Source: Deinococcus metalli (GTDB taxonomy: Bacteria > Deinococcota > Deinococci > Deinococcales > Deinococcaceae). From it: a stretch of 64,000 nt of DNA. The position numbers and the translations under genes were made by a program. The notes below the pieces were generated by a model. It had not been told where the DNA came from, did no database searches, and saw only the letters and a list, made by a program, of their open reading frames with translations. Shown one piece after another: positions 51,795-60,505 of the stretch. Where the stretch lies: the NCBI RefSeq assembly GCF_014201805.1, contig NZ_JACHFK010000011.1, positions 62,001 to 126,000 of the forward strand, in the 5' to 3' direction. Each line of letters begins with the position of its first letter. Position 1 is the stretch's first letter.

Positions 51795-53081
51795 GTGCCC
51801 GAGCGACTGCCCAGACCGGAAGAACCAGTCAGCCAGCTGTCCAGCTTGGCGCACCCCTCCAGTTCCCTGAGGGTCCTCTTCGTCTCCGACACCATTCCCC
51901 CCCTGGGCGAGTACCTGTGCGCGCGCAGCGCCGCCCTGCAGCAGTGTGAGATCACCGACTCCAGTCAGGTCGCGGACGCCATGAAGGTCATGGGAGACGC
52001 GGCACCGAACCTGGTGGTGCTGCAGCTGTCGGCCGGGCGTCAGGACGTGCGCCAGCTGATGGAGCACGCCAATGTGTCGTGGCCCCACACGGCGTTCCTG
52101 GCCTTCAGCACCGGGCCTGACGTCAGCGCTGCCGCTCTCGTCGAGATCTACGGTGACATGACCACCTTCGAGAGTCCCGATGTCGCGGACCTGCAGGCCG
52201 GCGTCGAACGGGAACTCGAGCGCCTGTGCTTCGGGCAGATCCGCGGCGTATCGCTGCCGAATCTGCTCCAGATGCTGCACTGGGAACGGCGCAGCGTGTC
52301 CCTGTTCGTGCGCCGGGGCGAGGGCGATGCGTGGGGCCGCTTTCATCTGCGCGCCGGAAGCCTCGTGGACGCCTACATGCACGAGTCCGGGCTGTCCGGC
52401 GAGGCGGCCGCCCTGGAACTGCTGACGTGGCAGCACGCGGCCACCAGCCTGGAGCGCTCGTACCGCAATCAGCACACCAGAATCCACACGCCACTCCAGA
52501 GCCTCCTGATGGAGGCCATGAAACGTCACGACGAGTCGACCCGGCACACCCCGTCCGGAGAAGGAGCCGGGGTGAGCACGCCCCCAGAGGAGGACATGTT
52601 CTTCAGACGCAAGACTCCCCCCACGCCCCCACCGCCGGCCATCCCCTCCCTTCCGTCGCCCCCGCCGCCACCCGAGTCGAGCACCGCTCTGAGCGACACC
52701 CCCCCCCGCGAGGTACCTGATATGTCGAACGTCTCTGCAACCCTGGATTCCGCCCTGTCCTCTATCGAAGGTGCCGTGGCCGCCGCCCTGGTCGACTACA
52801 GCAGCGGCATGCCGCTCGGCAAGGTCGGCACCGGCGTGAACCTGGACATGGCCGCCGCCGGCAACACCGAAGTCGTGCGCGCCAAGCTGCGCACCATGGA
52901 CATGCTCGGCATCAAGGGCGATATCGAGGACATCCTCATCACCCTGAACAGCCAGTACCACATCCTGTACATCATCCCGAACCAGCCGCTGTTCCTGTAT
53001 CTGGTGCTCAACCGCGACCGCGCGAACCTCGCCATGGCCCGCTACAAGCTCAAGGCGCTCGGCACGGACATCGCCGTCTAA
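51795..53081 (+). CDS. DUF4388 (PATAN)-roadblock/LC7 fusion protein
   Basis: A 428-residue protein. Residues about 25-140 look like a degenerate receiver domain (RVLFVSDTIPPLGEYL, NLVVLQLSAGRQDVRQL). About 145-245 fits DUF4388/PATAN (RGVSLPNLLQMLHWERRSV, GRFHLRAGSLVDAYM). A Pro-rich linker (270-308) follows, then a roadblock domain (MSNVSATLDSALSSIEGAVA, DYSSGMPLGKVGTGVNLDM), as in MglB-type GTPase regulators. TAAGGT (51783-51788) ends 6 nt before the GTG. A C9 tract (52699-52707) and an internal ATG (52722) with GAGG precede the roadblock part, so a separate short product is possible. Confidence 0.85.
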   Translation: MPERLPRPEEPVSQLSSLAHPSSSLRVLFVSDTIPPLGEYLCARSAALQQCEITDSSQVADAMKVMGDAAPNLVVLQLSAGRQDVRQLMEHANVSWPHTAFLAFSTGPDVSAAALVEIYGDMTTFESPDVADLQAGVERELERLCFGQIRGVSLPNLLQMLHWERRSVSLFVRRGEGDAWGRFHLRAGSLVDAYMHESGLSGEAAALELLTWQHAATSLERSYRNQHTRIHTPLQSLLMEAMKRHDESTRHTPSGEGAGVSTPPEEDMFFRRKTPPTPPPPAIPSLPSPPPPPESSTALSDTPPREVPDMSNVSATLDSALSSIEGAVAAALVDYSSGMPLGKVGTGVNLDMAAAGNTEVVRAKLRTMDMLGIKGDIEDILITLNSQYHILYIIPNQPLFLYLVLNRDRANLAMARYKLKALGTDIAV

Positions 53082-53100
53082 GCTGCAGTCTGTCATCAGG

Positions 53101-53131
53101 ACGGCCCGGCACCACACTGGTGCCGGGCCGT
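53101..53131. terminator. Bidirectional hairpin terminator
   Basis: ACGGCCCGGCACCA (53101-53114), loop CAC, and TGGTGCCGGGCCGT (53118-53131): a perfect 14-bp stem between convergent genes, followed by GTTCTGTTC. Confidence 0.8.
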
Positions 53132-53153
53132 GTTCTGTTCCGAAAGCCGGTCC

Positions 53154-53972
53154 CTACCCGATGTTCAGGCCGACGTCGAAGGTCGCCGCGTATCCCGCGG
53201 CCGGGTCGCCCTTCACGTCCAGCAGGAGCTGGCTGCCGCCGTTGCGGTAGATGCCGTCCTGGGCGTTGGGCGTGTCGGCCCGGGTCCCCTTCTGGCGGTA
53301 CGGGGCGCGGGCGAACACGGCGCTGTTCACGCCCTCGGGGAAGAACAGCTGCGACGTGAATTCGCCGGTGGCCTTGCCGCTGGCGTCCAGCGGGCGCAGC
53401 TTGAAGTGGATGTGCACCGCGCGGCCCTGGTACCACCCGGGGTAGATGGTCGTGAAGGACGCTCTGCCCTGCGCGTCCGTGACGAGCGAGCCGCGCAGGA
53501 AGTTGCCGGTGTTGCCGCTGACGCCCGAGTACACGCCCAGCGCGTCGCAGTGCCACACGTCGATCAGTACCCGGCTGCGCGGCGTGCAACTCCCCACCGA
53601 GACTTTGCTCACGAGGAAATTCAGGGTCAGCGGCACGCCGGCGCTGACGGTGCCGGTCGTGGTGTCCTTGCGCAGATCCGCGCGGCGCGGCTCGGACTCC
53701 ACGAAGTACGGCCCCTCGGTCAGGGCGGGGCGCACCACGCAGCCGGGCAGGCCGCTGCCGCCGCCCGGGCCGGCGCTGGAGCCAGCCGCACCACCGGTGG
53801 AGGGGCCGCCGGCCCGCTGGGCGAGCACGCCGCCGGCCGCGAGGGACAGCGCGCCGCCCCCCAGGCCCAGCAGGCGCAGGGCGCGGCGGCGGCTGAGGAT
53901 GCTGCCGACCAGTTCGTCGTCGGTGTCGTCGTCCAGATGGGGCGGGGCCGGGTGCGGATCGCTGGGCGTCAT
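53154..53972 (-). CDS. Tat-exported intradiol ring-cleavage dioxygenase
   Basis: A 272-residue protein with a twin-arginine signal near residues 27-50 (SRRRALRLLGLGGGALSLAA) after an acidic N-terminal extension. The intradiol dioxygenase core reads RVLIDVWHCDALGVYSG and TTIYPGWYQGRAVHIHFKL, which hold the two Tyr and two His Fe(III) ligands. Secreted members cleave catechol-type aromatics outside the cytoplasm; the substrate here is unknown. The ATG has GGAGGA about 8 nt upstream. Confidence 0.9.
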   Translation of the reverse strand: MTPSDPHPAPPHLDDDTDDELVGSILSRRRALRLLGLGGGALSLAAGGVLAQRAGGPSTGGAAGSSAGPGGGSGLPGCVVRPALTEGPYFVESEPRRADLRKDTTTGTVSAGVPLTLNFLVSKVSVGSCTPRSRVLIDVWHCDALGVYSGVSGNTGNFLRGSLVTDAQGRASFTTIYPGWYQGRAVHIHFKLRPLDASGKATGEFTSQLFFPEGVNSAVFARAPYRQKGTRADTPNAQDGIYRNGGSQLLLDVKGDPAAGYAATFDVGLNIG

Positions 53973-54055
53973 GGCGGGTCTCCTCCGGGCACGGGCCCGG
54001 TCTGTAGCGTGCCCGGCGCCGGTGAGCGCCCGGTTAACGGTGCAGGGCGCTCAAT

Positions 54056-54093
54056 GCAGTGGGGTGGACGACCCGCGCCGTCCACCCCACTGC
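54056..54093 (-). terminator. Hairpin terminator of the parvulin gene
   Basis: GCAGTGGGGTGGACG (54056-54070), an 8-nt loop and CGTCCACCCCACTGC (54079-54093): a perfect 15-bp stem 16 nt past the stop codon. Confidence 0.75.
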
Positions 54094-54109
54094 TGGTTCT
54101 GCGTGCTGC

Positions 54110-55210
54110 TCAGTTCGAGGGCGGCGTGGCCGGCTCGGCCGGGGCGTCGGGGGCGGGCGCCGCGTCCGGGGCGGCGTCGGGAGCCGCGGACTCGTCCGGA
54201 GCCGCCGCGACCCTCACCACGTCGGGGTACGCCTCGGTCTTGAGCTTGGCGATCTGGGCGTCCAGGTAGCGCTGAGCGGCCTCATTGCCCAGCTGGTCGC
54301 GGATCACGGGCGCGGCTTCCTCCAGCGGAGTCACGCCGGCGTCGGTGCGCTTGGTGACCACCAGCACGTGCCAGCCGAACTGCGACTGCACCGTCTGCAC
54401 CGTGCCCACCGGGCCGGTGAAGCTCGCCTTGTCGAAGGACTCCACCATCTGTCCGGGGCCGAAGCAGCCCAGGTCGCCGCCCTGCGGAGCGCTGCCGGGG
54501 TCCTGGCTCTTGTCGGCCGCGACCTTCGCAAAGTCGGCGCCTGCCGCGAGGTCCGCGACGATGGTCTTGGCCTCCGCCTCGGTGGGCACCAGGATGTGCT
54601 TCACGCAGGCCTCGGCGGGCTTGGCGAACTTCGCCTTGTTCAGGTTGTAGAACCCGGCCACGACGGCGTCCCCGAACTTGAAGCGGTCCTTGAGGGTCTG
54701 GAGGTACGCGCCCACCACGGCCTGGCGCTCGAGTTCCGTGCGCAGGTCGTCGGCGTCCGCGTAGCCAGTGCCGGCCAGGGCCGTCTGGAATTCCTCGTCG
54801 GACGCGAAGTCCGCGCGGGCCGATTCCATCTGCTGATCCAGTTCCGCCGGGTCCGCGCTGGTGTTCACGCGGGCGAGCTGGTACACCGCGCGGTCACGCA
54901 GGTACTGCGTGAGGAACTCCGGGCGGGCCGACGCGAATTCCGTCAGGAAGGTGTCCTGGAAGGGAATGCCCTGAGCGTTCACGACGCGCGCCGCAGCCAG
55001 CCGGAAGGCCCGCTCGAACTCGCCCAGCGTGACGTCCTCGGAGCCGATCTTTCCGACCGGGGTGGCGGGGTCCTGGGCCGGCGCGTCCGGGGCCGGCGTG
55101 GCGGGTGCGGCCGGGGTGGCGGGCGTGGTCGTGGCCGGGGGCGTCGCCGGCGTGGTCTGAGCGGACGCCGCGCCGCCCAGCAGGGCCATGGTCAGCAGAA
55201 ATTGTTTCAC
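54110..55210 (-). CDS. Secreted parvulin-type peptidyl-prolyl isomerase (SurA/PrsA-like)
   Basis: A 366-residue protein with a signal peptide (MKQFLLTMALLGGAASAQ), a Pro/Ala/Thr linker, a SurA_N-like helical domain (VTLGEFERAFRLAAARV onward) and a parvulin domain (CVKHILVPTEAEAKTIVADL, GSAPQGGDLGCFGPGQMV, TVQSQFGWHVLVVTKRT). The C-terminus is a low-complexity AAPDAAPDAAPAPDAP tail. It should fold exported or outer-membrane proteins. The GTG at 55210 is chosen because TACAGT (55218-55223) ends 7 nt before it. Confidence 0.9.
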   Translation of the reverse strand: MKQFLLTMALLGGAASAQTTPATPPATTTPATPAAPATPAPDAPAQDPATPVGKIGSEDVTLGEFERAFRLAAARVVNAQGIPFQDTFLTEFASARPEFLTQYLRDRAVYQLARVNTSADPAELDQQMESARADFASDEEFQTALAGTGYADADDLRTELERQAVVGAYLQTLKDRFKFGDAVVAGFYNLNKAKFAKPAEACVKHILVPTEAEAKTIVADLAAGADFAKVAADKSQDPGSAPQGGDLGCFGPGQMVESFDKASFTGPVGTVQTVQSQFGWHVLVVTKRTDAGVTPLEEAAPVIRDQLGNEAAQRYLDAQIAKLKTEAYPDVVRVAAAPDESAAPDAAPDAAPAPDAPAEPATPPSN

Positions 55211-55290
55211 GCTGCCCACTGTACCCCTCCGGCACGCGGGCCGAATGGGGCAGAAGTGAACATGCGCGGGGGACTGCTACAATCCCCCCC

Positions 55291-56355
55291 GTGCGTCTGA
55301 CCCTCGCCCCGACCAGCGATCCGCGCGTCTACGACGACGTGGTCGCGCATCTGCCCATCACCAGCGCTCTCCAGGGCTGGGGCTACGGCGAGGCCCGCCG
55401 CGCGCTGGGACAGGAACCGGCCCGCTACCTGATCCAGCAGGGCGGCCGCACCGTCGGCGCCGTTCAGCTGCTGCGCAAGCGCCTGGTGCCGGGCCTGAGC
55501 ACCCTGTACGCTCCGCGCGGCCCGGCCCTGGAGAGTGTGGACCTGCTGCCGGACGTGGCACAGGCCATCCGGTCGGTCGCGCGGCCCACCGACGCGCTGC
55601 TGAAGATCGAGCCGCCCGTGCCGCTGCCCGCCGTGGACGGCGCCGAGATCCCGGACGCCTACGGCCCGTTCCGCCGCGCCGAGACCGAACAGCCCGAGCA
55701 CACCATCATCGCGGACCTGCGCTCCGGCGAGGACGAGCTGTTCGCGGGCCTGAACCAGATGGCCCGCCGCAACGTCCGCACCGCCCAGAAACTCGGCGTG
55801 ACGGCCGGACGTGACGACGACTTCGACGCCTTCTGGGAGATCTTCACCGCGACCAACGAGCGCGCGAAGCTGGGCGCGTTTCCCCGCAGGTACTACGAGA
55901 CCATGCTGCGCGAGGGCAATGCCCACGGCGGCGAGGCGTACCTGGTGCTGTCGCGGTACCAGGGCCGGGCGCTTGCGGGCGGCTTTTTCCTGGCGATGGG
56001 CAAGGGCACCGCGTACCTGTTCGGCGGCAGTGTCCGCGACGACCGCATGGACGACGCCGGGCAGCCCCTCAAGGACAGCAAGGCCCCGGACGCCTTTTAC
56101 TGGCACGCCATGCTGGACGCCAAACGCCGCGGCTACGAGCTGTTCGACTTCTGGGGGATTCCGCGCGTGCTGGACGAGTCCAAGCACTCGTACGGCGTGT
56201 TCCGCATGAAACTCAAGTTCAGCGAGCAGCGCGTGTGGTACCCCGCGTACGACCTGCCACTGAACCCGGCTGCACCGGCCATCGTGAAGGCCCTGCGCTG
56301 GCGCAAGACGCAGAACAACCTGCGCAAACGCGGCAGCGCCGACGACGTGCTGTAA
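55291..56355 (+). CDS. FemX/FemAB-type peptidoglycan bridge aminoacyltransferase
   Basis: A 354-residue protein with two GNAT-like halves. Typical stretches: ITSALQGWGYGEARRALGQE, RKRLVPGLSTLYAPRGPALE, LNQMARRNVRTAQKLGV and ELFDFWGIPRVLDESKHSYG. FemX-type enzymes add the first glycine of the interpeptide bridge; Deinococcus wall has an ornithine-glycine bridge, so glycine addition to lipid II is likely. It begins with a GTG that follows TACAAT (55278-55283) by exactly seven C residues. Confidence 0.92.
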   Translation: MRLTLAPTSDPRVYDDVVAHLPITSALQGWGYGEARRALGQEPARYLIQQGGRTVGAVQLLRKRLVPGLSTLYAPRGPALESVDLLPDVAQAIRSVARPTDALLKIEPPVPLPAVDGAEIPDAYGPFRRAETEQPEHTIIADLRSGEDELFAGLNQMARRNVRTAQKLGVTAGRDDDFDAFWEIFTATNERAKLGAFPRRYYETMLREGNAHGGEAYLVLSRYQGRALAGGFFLAMGKGTAYLFGGSVRDDRMDDAGQPLKDSKAPDAFYWHAMLDAKRRGYELFDFWGIPRVLDESKHSYGVFRMKLKFSEQRVWYPAYDLPLNPAAPAIVKALRWRKTQNNLRKRGSADDVL

Positions 56356-56364
56356 CGCGCCGCT

Positions 56365-56976
56365 TCAGTTCAGCGTCTTGGCGGAACTGGGCACCATGCC
56401 CAGCAGCAGTTCCAGCCGGTCGATCACCGTGGAGGCGCGCAGCACGTCCTCGCGCTGGTCGCTGTCCAGGGGCAGCACGTTCGCGGCGAAGCTCGCCATC
56501 AGCAGGGGATCGTCCGGGGCACCCTGGCGGATCTCGTCGGCGTCGTCCGGGCGCAGCCGCAGCAGCGCGGCGAGCAGCTGCCGGGCGTCCGCGTGCTCGG
56601 CCTCCTCGCCCACGCCGCTGTCCTCCAGCGGCCACACGCGCACGTCCGCGCTGAGGTACGGCCGGTCGAGGTGGAAGTCCTGCACCTCGAAGCGCTCACC
56701 GCCCACGACCAGGATGGTGCTGGTGCCGTCGTCGTGCAGCTGAGCGCGCCTCAGGTGGGCCAGCGTGCCCACCCGCGACACGCGCTCCTGGAAGGGCAGC
56801 GGCGACGCCTGCGAGGACGCCAGCACCCGCACGATGCCGAACGGTTCCCCGGAGGCCTGCACGTCGCGCAGCAGCGCCCGGTAGCGTTCCTCGAACACGT
56901 ACAGGGGCAGCGCCACACCCGGGAACAGCACCAGGTTCGGCAGGGGGAAGAGGGGGACGGTCATCCTGGGGGTCAT
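56365..56976 (-). CDS. LON substrate-binding-domain protein
   Basis: A 203-residue protein with only the Lon N-terminal domain (PF02190-like): [48 protein letters not shown] and VVGGERFEV. There is no ATPase or protease domain. Stand-alone members may act in substrate recognition. The start at 56976 is tentative; an ATG four codons later (56964) is equally possible. It lies downstream of trmD but has its own promoter. Confidence 0.87.
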   Translation of the reverse strand: MTPRMTVPLFPLPNLVLFPGVALPLYVFEERYRALLRDVQASGEPFGIVRVLASSQASPLPFQERVSRVGTLAHLRRAQLHDDGTSTILVVGGERFEVQDFHLDRPYLSADVRVWPLEDSGVGEEAEHADARQLLAALLRLRPDDADEIRQGAPDDPLLMASFAANVLPLDSDQREDVLRASTVIDRLELLLGMVPSSAKTLN

Positions 56977-57009
56977 GGTGGTCTTCTTTGCCGTGGCGGA
57001 CTTGCGTAA

Positions 57010-57015
57010 ATAGTA
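57010..57015 (-). promoter_or_regulatory. -10 element of the LON-domain gene
   Basis: TACTAT on the minus strand, in the 59-nt gap after trmD. The mRNA leader would be about 27 nt. Confidence 0.45.
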
Positions 57016-57035
57016 CAGAGCCAGGACGTCCTGGC

Positions 57036-57842
57036 TTACTTTTCGTCGTCGGGAACAGTTTTTTTCCGCTTCGGCCGGCGGGGGGGTGGGGGCGGTGGGG
57101 CGTGCCACTCGCGCAACTGCTCCGGCGTGGCGCCCAGGCCGAGCAGGGTCACGCTGTCCTGCGGCGTCAGGGGCGCGGCGCGCAGCAGGTCCGGGCGGCG
57201 CGCGAGCGTCCGGGCCAGCGCCCGCTCGCGCCGCCACGCCGCGATGGCCGCGTGGTTGCCGCCCCGCAGGACGTCCGGCACGGCCACGCCGTTCCACTCG
57301 GGCGGCCGGGTGTACTCGGGATAGTCGAGCAGGCCGGAACTGAACGAGTCCGCGCGGTGCGAGTCCGGGTCACCGATCACGCCGGGCACCAGCCGGGCCA
57401 CGGCCTCCAGCACGCACGCGGCCGCCGCCTCGCCGCCCATCATCACGAAGTCGCCCACGCTCAACTCGCGCGTGACGACCGTCTCCACGCGCGCGTCGAA
57501 GCCCTCGTAGCGCCCGCACAGCAGCGCCACGTGCGAGCGCGTGGCGAACTCCTCCGCGAGCGCCTGGGTGAAGGGCTGCCCGGCGGGCGTCAGCAGGATC
57601 ACCTCGTCCGCCGGCGGGAGGCTGGCCAGCGCGCGGGCCGTGACGTCTGCGCGGATCACCATGCCCGCGCCGCCCCCGTACGGCGTGTCGTCCACCTTCA
57701 GGTGCCGGTTGCCGGCGTAGTCCCGCATGTCCACCACGTTCACGTCGATCAGGCCGCGGGTCCGCGCCTTCCCCACGATGGCCTCCTGCGCGAAGGGCGT
57801 CAGGAGTTCCGGAAACAGCGTCAGGAAGGAGAACGTCAGCAT
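57036..57842 (-). CDS. trmD: tRNA (guanine-37-N1)-methyltransferase
   Basis: A 268-residue SPOUT methyltransferase that makes m1G37 and prevents frameshifting. Motifs: [27 protein letters not shown], the knot [32 protein letters not shown] and the C-terminal [20 protein letters not shown]. The C-terminus ends in a Pro/Lys tail ([13 protein letters not shown]). The ATG directly follows the rimM stop. Last gene of the rpsP-khpA-rimM-trmD order common in bacteria. Confidence 0.97.
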   Translation of the reverse strand: MLTFSFLTLFPELLTPFAQEAIVGKARTRGLIDVNVVDMRDYAGNRHLKVDDTPYGGGAGMVIRADVTARALASLPPADEVILLTPAGQPFTQALAEEFATRSHVALLCGRYEGFDARVETVVTRELSVGDFVMMGGEAAAACVLEAVARLVPGVIGDPDSHRADSFSSGLLDYPEYTRPPEWNGVAVPDVLRGGNHAAIAAWRRERALARTLARRPDLLRAAPLTPQDSVTLLGLGATPEQLREWHAPPPPPPRRPKRKKTVPDDEK

Positions 57843-58382
57843 CTACGTCGGCCCGTCGGCGTCGACCGGAGTCAGCAGGTCGTCCGGCGCGTCCGCCGTC
57901 AGGGTCAGCGAGGCGGGGCGTCCCTGCGCGTTCAGGTTCACCACCACGTACGGCGCCTGGAGCGGCACCAGCGCGTCGCCGCCCTCATGCCGGACCACCA
58001 GCACGTCCTGGTGGCCCATGTCCTGCACGTCCACGACCTCCCCCCGCGTGTGCCCATCCGCACCGGCCACGAGCAGGCCGCGCAGTTCGTGGTAGTAGTA
58101 CACGCCGCTCTCCGGCGCGGGCAGCTCGGCGTCGTCGGCGTAGACCTTCAGGCCGCGCAGCGCCTCGGCGCCCTCGCGGGTCGTGATGCCGGCCAGGTGC
58201 AGGGCCACACCGGGCGCGAGGGTCTCCACCCGCCGGACGCGCAGCCACCCGCGCTCCTCGACATACACGCGTTTCAGGGCCTTGAACTGCGCGGGGTCGC
58301 CCAGCACGTACACCTTGACGCCGCCCTGCACGCCGTGCGGGCCGAGCAGGTGCCCCAGGCGGGTGCGCTCCGTGTCCGTCAC
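57843..58382 (-). CDS. rimM: Ribosome maturation factor RimM
   Basis: A 179-residue 30S assembly factor acting on the 3' domain head with S19. The N-terminal beta-barrel is RLGHLLGPHGVQGGVKVYVL, the PRC-barrel half is YYYHELRGLLVAGADGHTRG, then DVQDMGHQDVLVVRH and the ending VPLQAPYVVVNLN. The GTG start overlaps the khpA stop. Confidence 0.95.
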   Translation of the reverse strand: MTDTERTRLGHLLGPHGVQGGVKVYVLGDPAQFKALKRVYVEERGWLRVRRVETLAPGVALHLAGITTREGAEALRGLKVYADDAELPAPESGVYYYHELRGLLVAGADGHTRGEVVDVQDMGHQDVLVVRHEGGDALVPLQAPYVVVNLNAQGRPASLTLTADAPDDLLTPVDADGPT

Positions 58383-58618
58383 TGTTTGCGGGGCGCGTCC
58401 AGGTCCACGTTCACGCGCTCGCGCGGATCGCTCGCGGCGCGCACCAGGGTGCGGATCGCCTGGATCACGCGGCCCTGCCGGCCGATCAGGCGGCCTTCCT
58501 CGCCCGGCGCCACCCGCACGATCACCGTCGGCCCGCGCCGCGACACGCGCACCATCGGCGGCTGGTCCACCACGCTCTGGGCCAGGAAGAGGGTCAGGTC
58601 GACGGGGTCGGTTTTCAT
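58379..58618 (-). CDS. khpA: KH-domain RNA-binding protein KhpA
   Basis: A 79-residue protein with a single KH domain: VDLTLFLAQSVVDQP, then the GxxG loop in EEGRLIGRQGRVIQAIRTLV. KhpA binds RNA, often with KhpB/Jag. TACAAT (58626-58631) ends 7 nt before the ATG, so this gene, rimM and trmD have their own promoter apart from rpsP, whose terminator lies just upstream. Confidence 0.93.
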   Translation of the reverse strand: MKTDPVDLTLFLAQSVVDQPPMVRVSRRGPTVIVRVAPGEEGRLIGRQGRVIQAIRTLVRAASDPRERVNVDLDAPRKQ

Positions 58619-58661
58619 GCGGCGCATTGTAGTGCAGCGCCGTCGCCACGCGCCCACAACG

Positions 58662-58683
58662 AAAAAGGCTCCCGGAGGAGCCT
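58662..58683 (-). terminator. Rho-independent terminator of rpsP
   Basis: AGGCTCC (58683-58677), loop TCCG, GGAGCCT (58672-58666), then a T run (58666-58662) on the minus strand. It separates rpsP from khpA, so the classical operon is split here or attenuated. Confidence 0.85.
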
Positions 58684-58704
58684 GAGTCGCGCGCAGCGGC
58701 GGTC

Positions 58705-58950
58705 TTAGAACTTGACGCCCTGGCTCTTGAGGAGCCGCTTGGCGGTCGCGGTGGGCTGGGCGCCCTGCGCGATCCAGTGGGCGGCGCGCTCCGCGTCGAT
58801 CTTGATGTGGGTGTCGCTGGTCTTGCGCGGATCGTAGTGGCCGAGGTTCTCGATGTAACCGCCGTCACGGGGGCGGCGGGCGTCGGCGACGACGATGCGG
58901 TAGTGGGGGTTGTGCGCGGAACCGAAACGGGACAGGCGGATCTTGACCAT
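58705..58950 (-). CDS. rpsP: 30S ribosomal protein S16
   Basis: An 81-residue S16: [40 protein letters not shown], and [17 protein letters not shown]. It assembles early in the 30S body. GAGG lies 10 nt before the ATG. It has a leader of about 100 nt from the promoter at 59057-59084. Confidence 0.98.
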   Translation of the reverse strand: MVKIRLSRFGSAHNPHYRIVVADARRPRDGGYIENLGHYDPRKTSDTHIKIDAERAAHWIAQGAQPTATAKRLLKSQGVKF

Positions 58951-59056
58951 GATGGATAAACCTCGTGCTTCTGGGTGGTGATGAGGGGTGAGCTCCCGCC
59001 TAGGTCGCGGGGATCATGCGCCCGTCAGCAGCCAACCGGGAAGCGCACCGCAAAAG

Positions 59057-59084
59057 AGTATCAGGCCGGCCCATGACGTGACAA
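59057..59084 (-). promoter_or_regulatory. Promoter of rpsP
   Basis: On the minus strand TTGTCA (59084-59079), a 16-bp spacer and GATACT (59062-59057). It lies in the gap before rpsP and implies a leader of about 100 nt that can form short GC hairpins. Confidence 0.55.
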
Positions 59085-59098
59085 GGGGACGGCGCGGG

Positions 59099-60505
59099 TC
59101 AGAAGCCGGGGTTGACGTACGAGTCGCCGCGCTTGACGGAAAAGCCCATGCGGCCCGGCCCGAACACCGGGCTGCCGCCGATGCTGCCCAGCGGCGTGCC
59201 CTGGGCCACGCGGTCCCCCACGCTGACGGCCGGTTCGCGCAGACCCATGTACGCCGTGAGCAGGTTCCCGTGGTCCACGATGATCACGTACCCCAGCGTG
59301 CCGTACAGCGACGCGGCCAGCACGTTGCCCGCCCGCGCGGCCGTGGCCGACGACGCGTCCGCGCCGCTGAGCACCACCCACGGCGAGCCGTCGGTGCCGT
59401 AGGGGGCGGCGATGCGCCCGCCGGGCAGCGGAAACGCCAGCGGGCCGCTGGCCTGTGGCAGCGGCGCCAGGGCCACGTCCGCCTGCTGCTGTTCGGTCTC
59501 CACCTGGGTCTGCCGGGCGGCGATGGCGGCCTGCTCGTTCTGGAGCTGCTGCTCGCGCTGGCGCTGCGCCGCGAGCTGCGACGCCGCGACCCGCTGCCGC
59601 TCCTGCTCGGCCCGCAGCCGCGCCAGCCGCAGGGCTTCCTGACGGGCGCGTTCCCGCTCGGCCGCGAGGCGCCGGGCTTCCTCCTCGCGGCGGCGGCGTT
59701 CCTCGGCCAGGCGACGCTGCCGCTCGGCTTCGATGCGGGCGCGCTCGGCCACGACCTGCGTGAACAGCGACGTGATGGTGTTCGTCGTCAGGGCCCGCTC
59801 GGCCTGCTGCTGCGCGGCCAGGGTGCGCTGCCCGGCTTCCGACTGCTGCAACTGGGCCAGCAGCGCGCTCTGCTGCTGACGCTGGTCGCGCAGCCGGGCC
59901 AGCGCCGCGGTACGCCTGGCCTGCGCGTCCTGAAGCTCTGTGGTCTGCCGGGTCTGCTGCGCCTGCTGGGTCTGGAGCACCTGCACGTCGCCGCGCAGCG
60001 TCTCGATGACCTTCACGTTGTACTGCCCCGCGAGGTTGGCGTACTTCAGGCGGATCAGCAGGTCCGAGAAGCTGCTCGACTGCGACAGCAGTTGCAGGTA
60101 CCGTCCGCTGCGGTCGCGGTACAGCGTGGTCAGGATCTCGCGCACGTCGCCCTTCAGGCGCTCCACGCGCGCCTGCGTGACCGCCAGCTGCGACGTCGTG
60201 TCGGCCAGCGCGCGCTGGGCGAGGGCGACCCGCGCGGTCAGGGTCGCCACCTGCCCCTCCAGCGAGCTGACGTTCGCCGCCAGCGTCTCCAGCCGCGCCA
60301 GCGTCTGTTTCTGCTGCGTGCTGAGGTTGGCGATGTTCTGCCGCAGCTTGTCCAGCTGCGCCGCCTGCTGCGCGCTGAGCTGCTGCTGCTGCTGGAGCTG
60401 CTGCTGAAGCTGCTGGAGCCGCTCGCTGGTCGTCTGCGCCGCGGCCGTGGCGAGCAGCGCCGCGAGCAGCCACACCCGCCCCGGCAGCCGGCGGCGCACG
60501 CTCAC
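59099..60505 (-). CDS. EnvC-like murein hydrolase activator (degenerate LytM domain)
   Basis: A 468-residue secreted protein: signal peptide (RVWLLAALLATAAAQ), then a long coiled coil to about residue 345 with Gln-rich and Arg/Glu-rich runs, then an M23/LytM-type domain. The peptidase signature is lost: HxxxD is absent (GGRIAAPYGTDGSPW), VIIVDHGNLLTAYMGL keeps one His, and the usual HxHFE reads GRMGFSV. This matches EnvC, which activates amidases instead of cutting. It starts at a GTG overlapping the ftsX stop. Confidence 0.88.
   Translation of the reverse strand: MSVRRRLPGRVWLLAALLATAAAQTTSERLQQLQQQLQQQQQLSAQQAAQLDKLRQNIANLSTQQKQTLARLETLAANVSSLEGQVATLTARVALAQRALADTTSQLAVTQARVERLKGDVREILTTLYRDRSGRYLQLLSQSSSFSDLLIRLKYANLAGQYNVKVIETLRGDVQVLQTQQAQQTRQTTELQDAQARRTAALARLRDQRQQQSALLAQLQQSEAGQRTLAAQQQAERALTTNTITSLFTQVVAERARIEAERQRRLAEERRRREEEARRLAAERERARQEALRLARLRAEQERQRVAASQLAAQRQREQQLQNEQAAIAARQTQVETEQQQADVALAPLPQASGPLAFPLPGGRIAAPYGTDGSPWVVLSGADASSATAARAGNVLAASLYGTLGYVIIVDHGNLLTAYMGLREPAVSVGDRVAQGTPLGSIGGSPVFGPGRMGFSVKRGDSYVNPGF

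Noticed and set aside
59099..60505. Active M23 zinc peptidase
   Set aside because: The HxxxD and HxH positions are not conserved, so it is called an EnvC-like activator.
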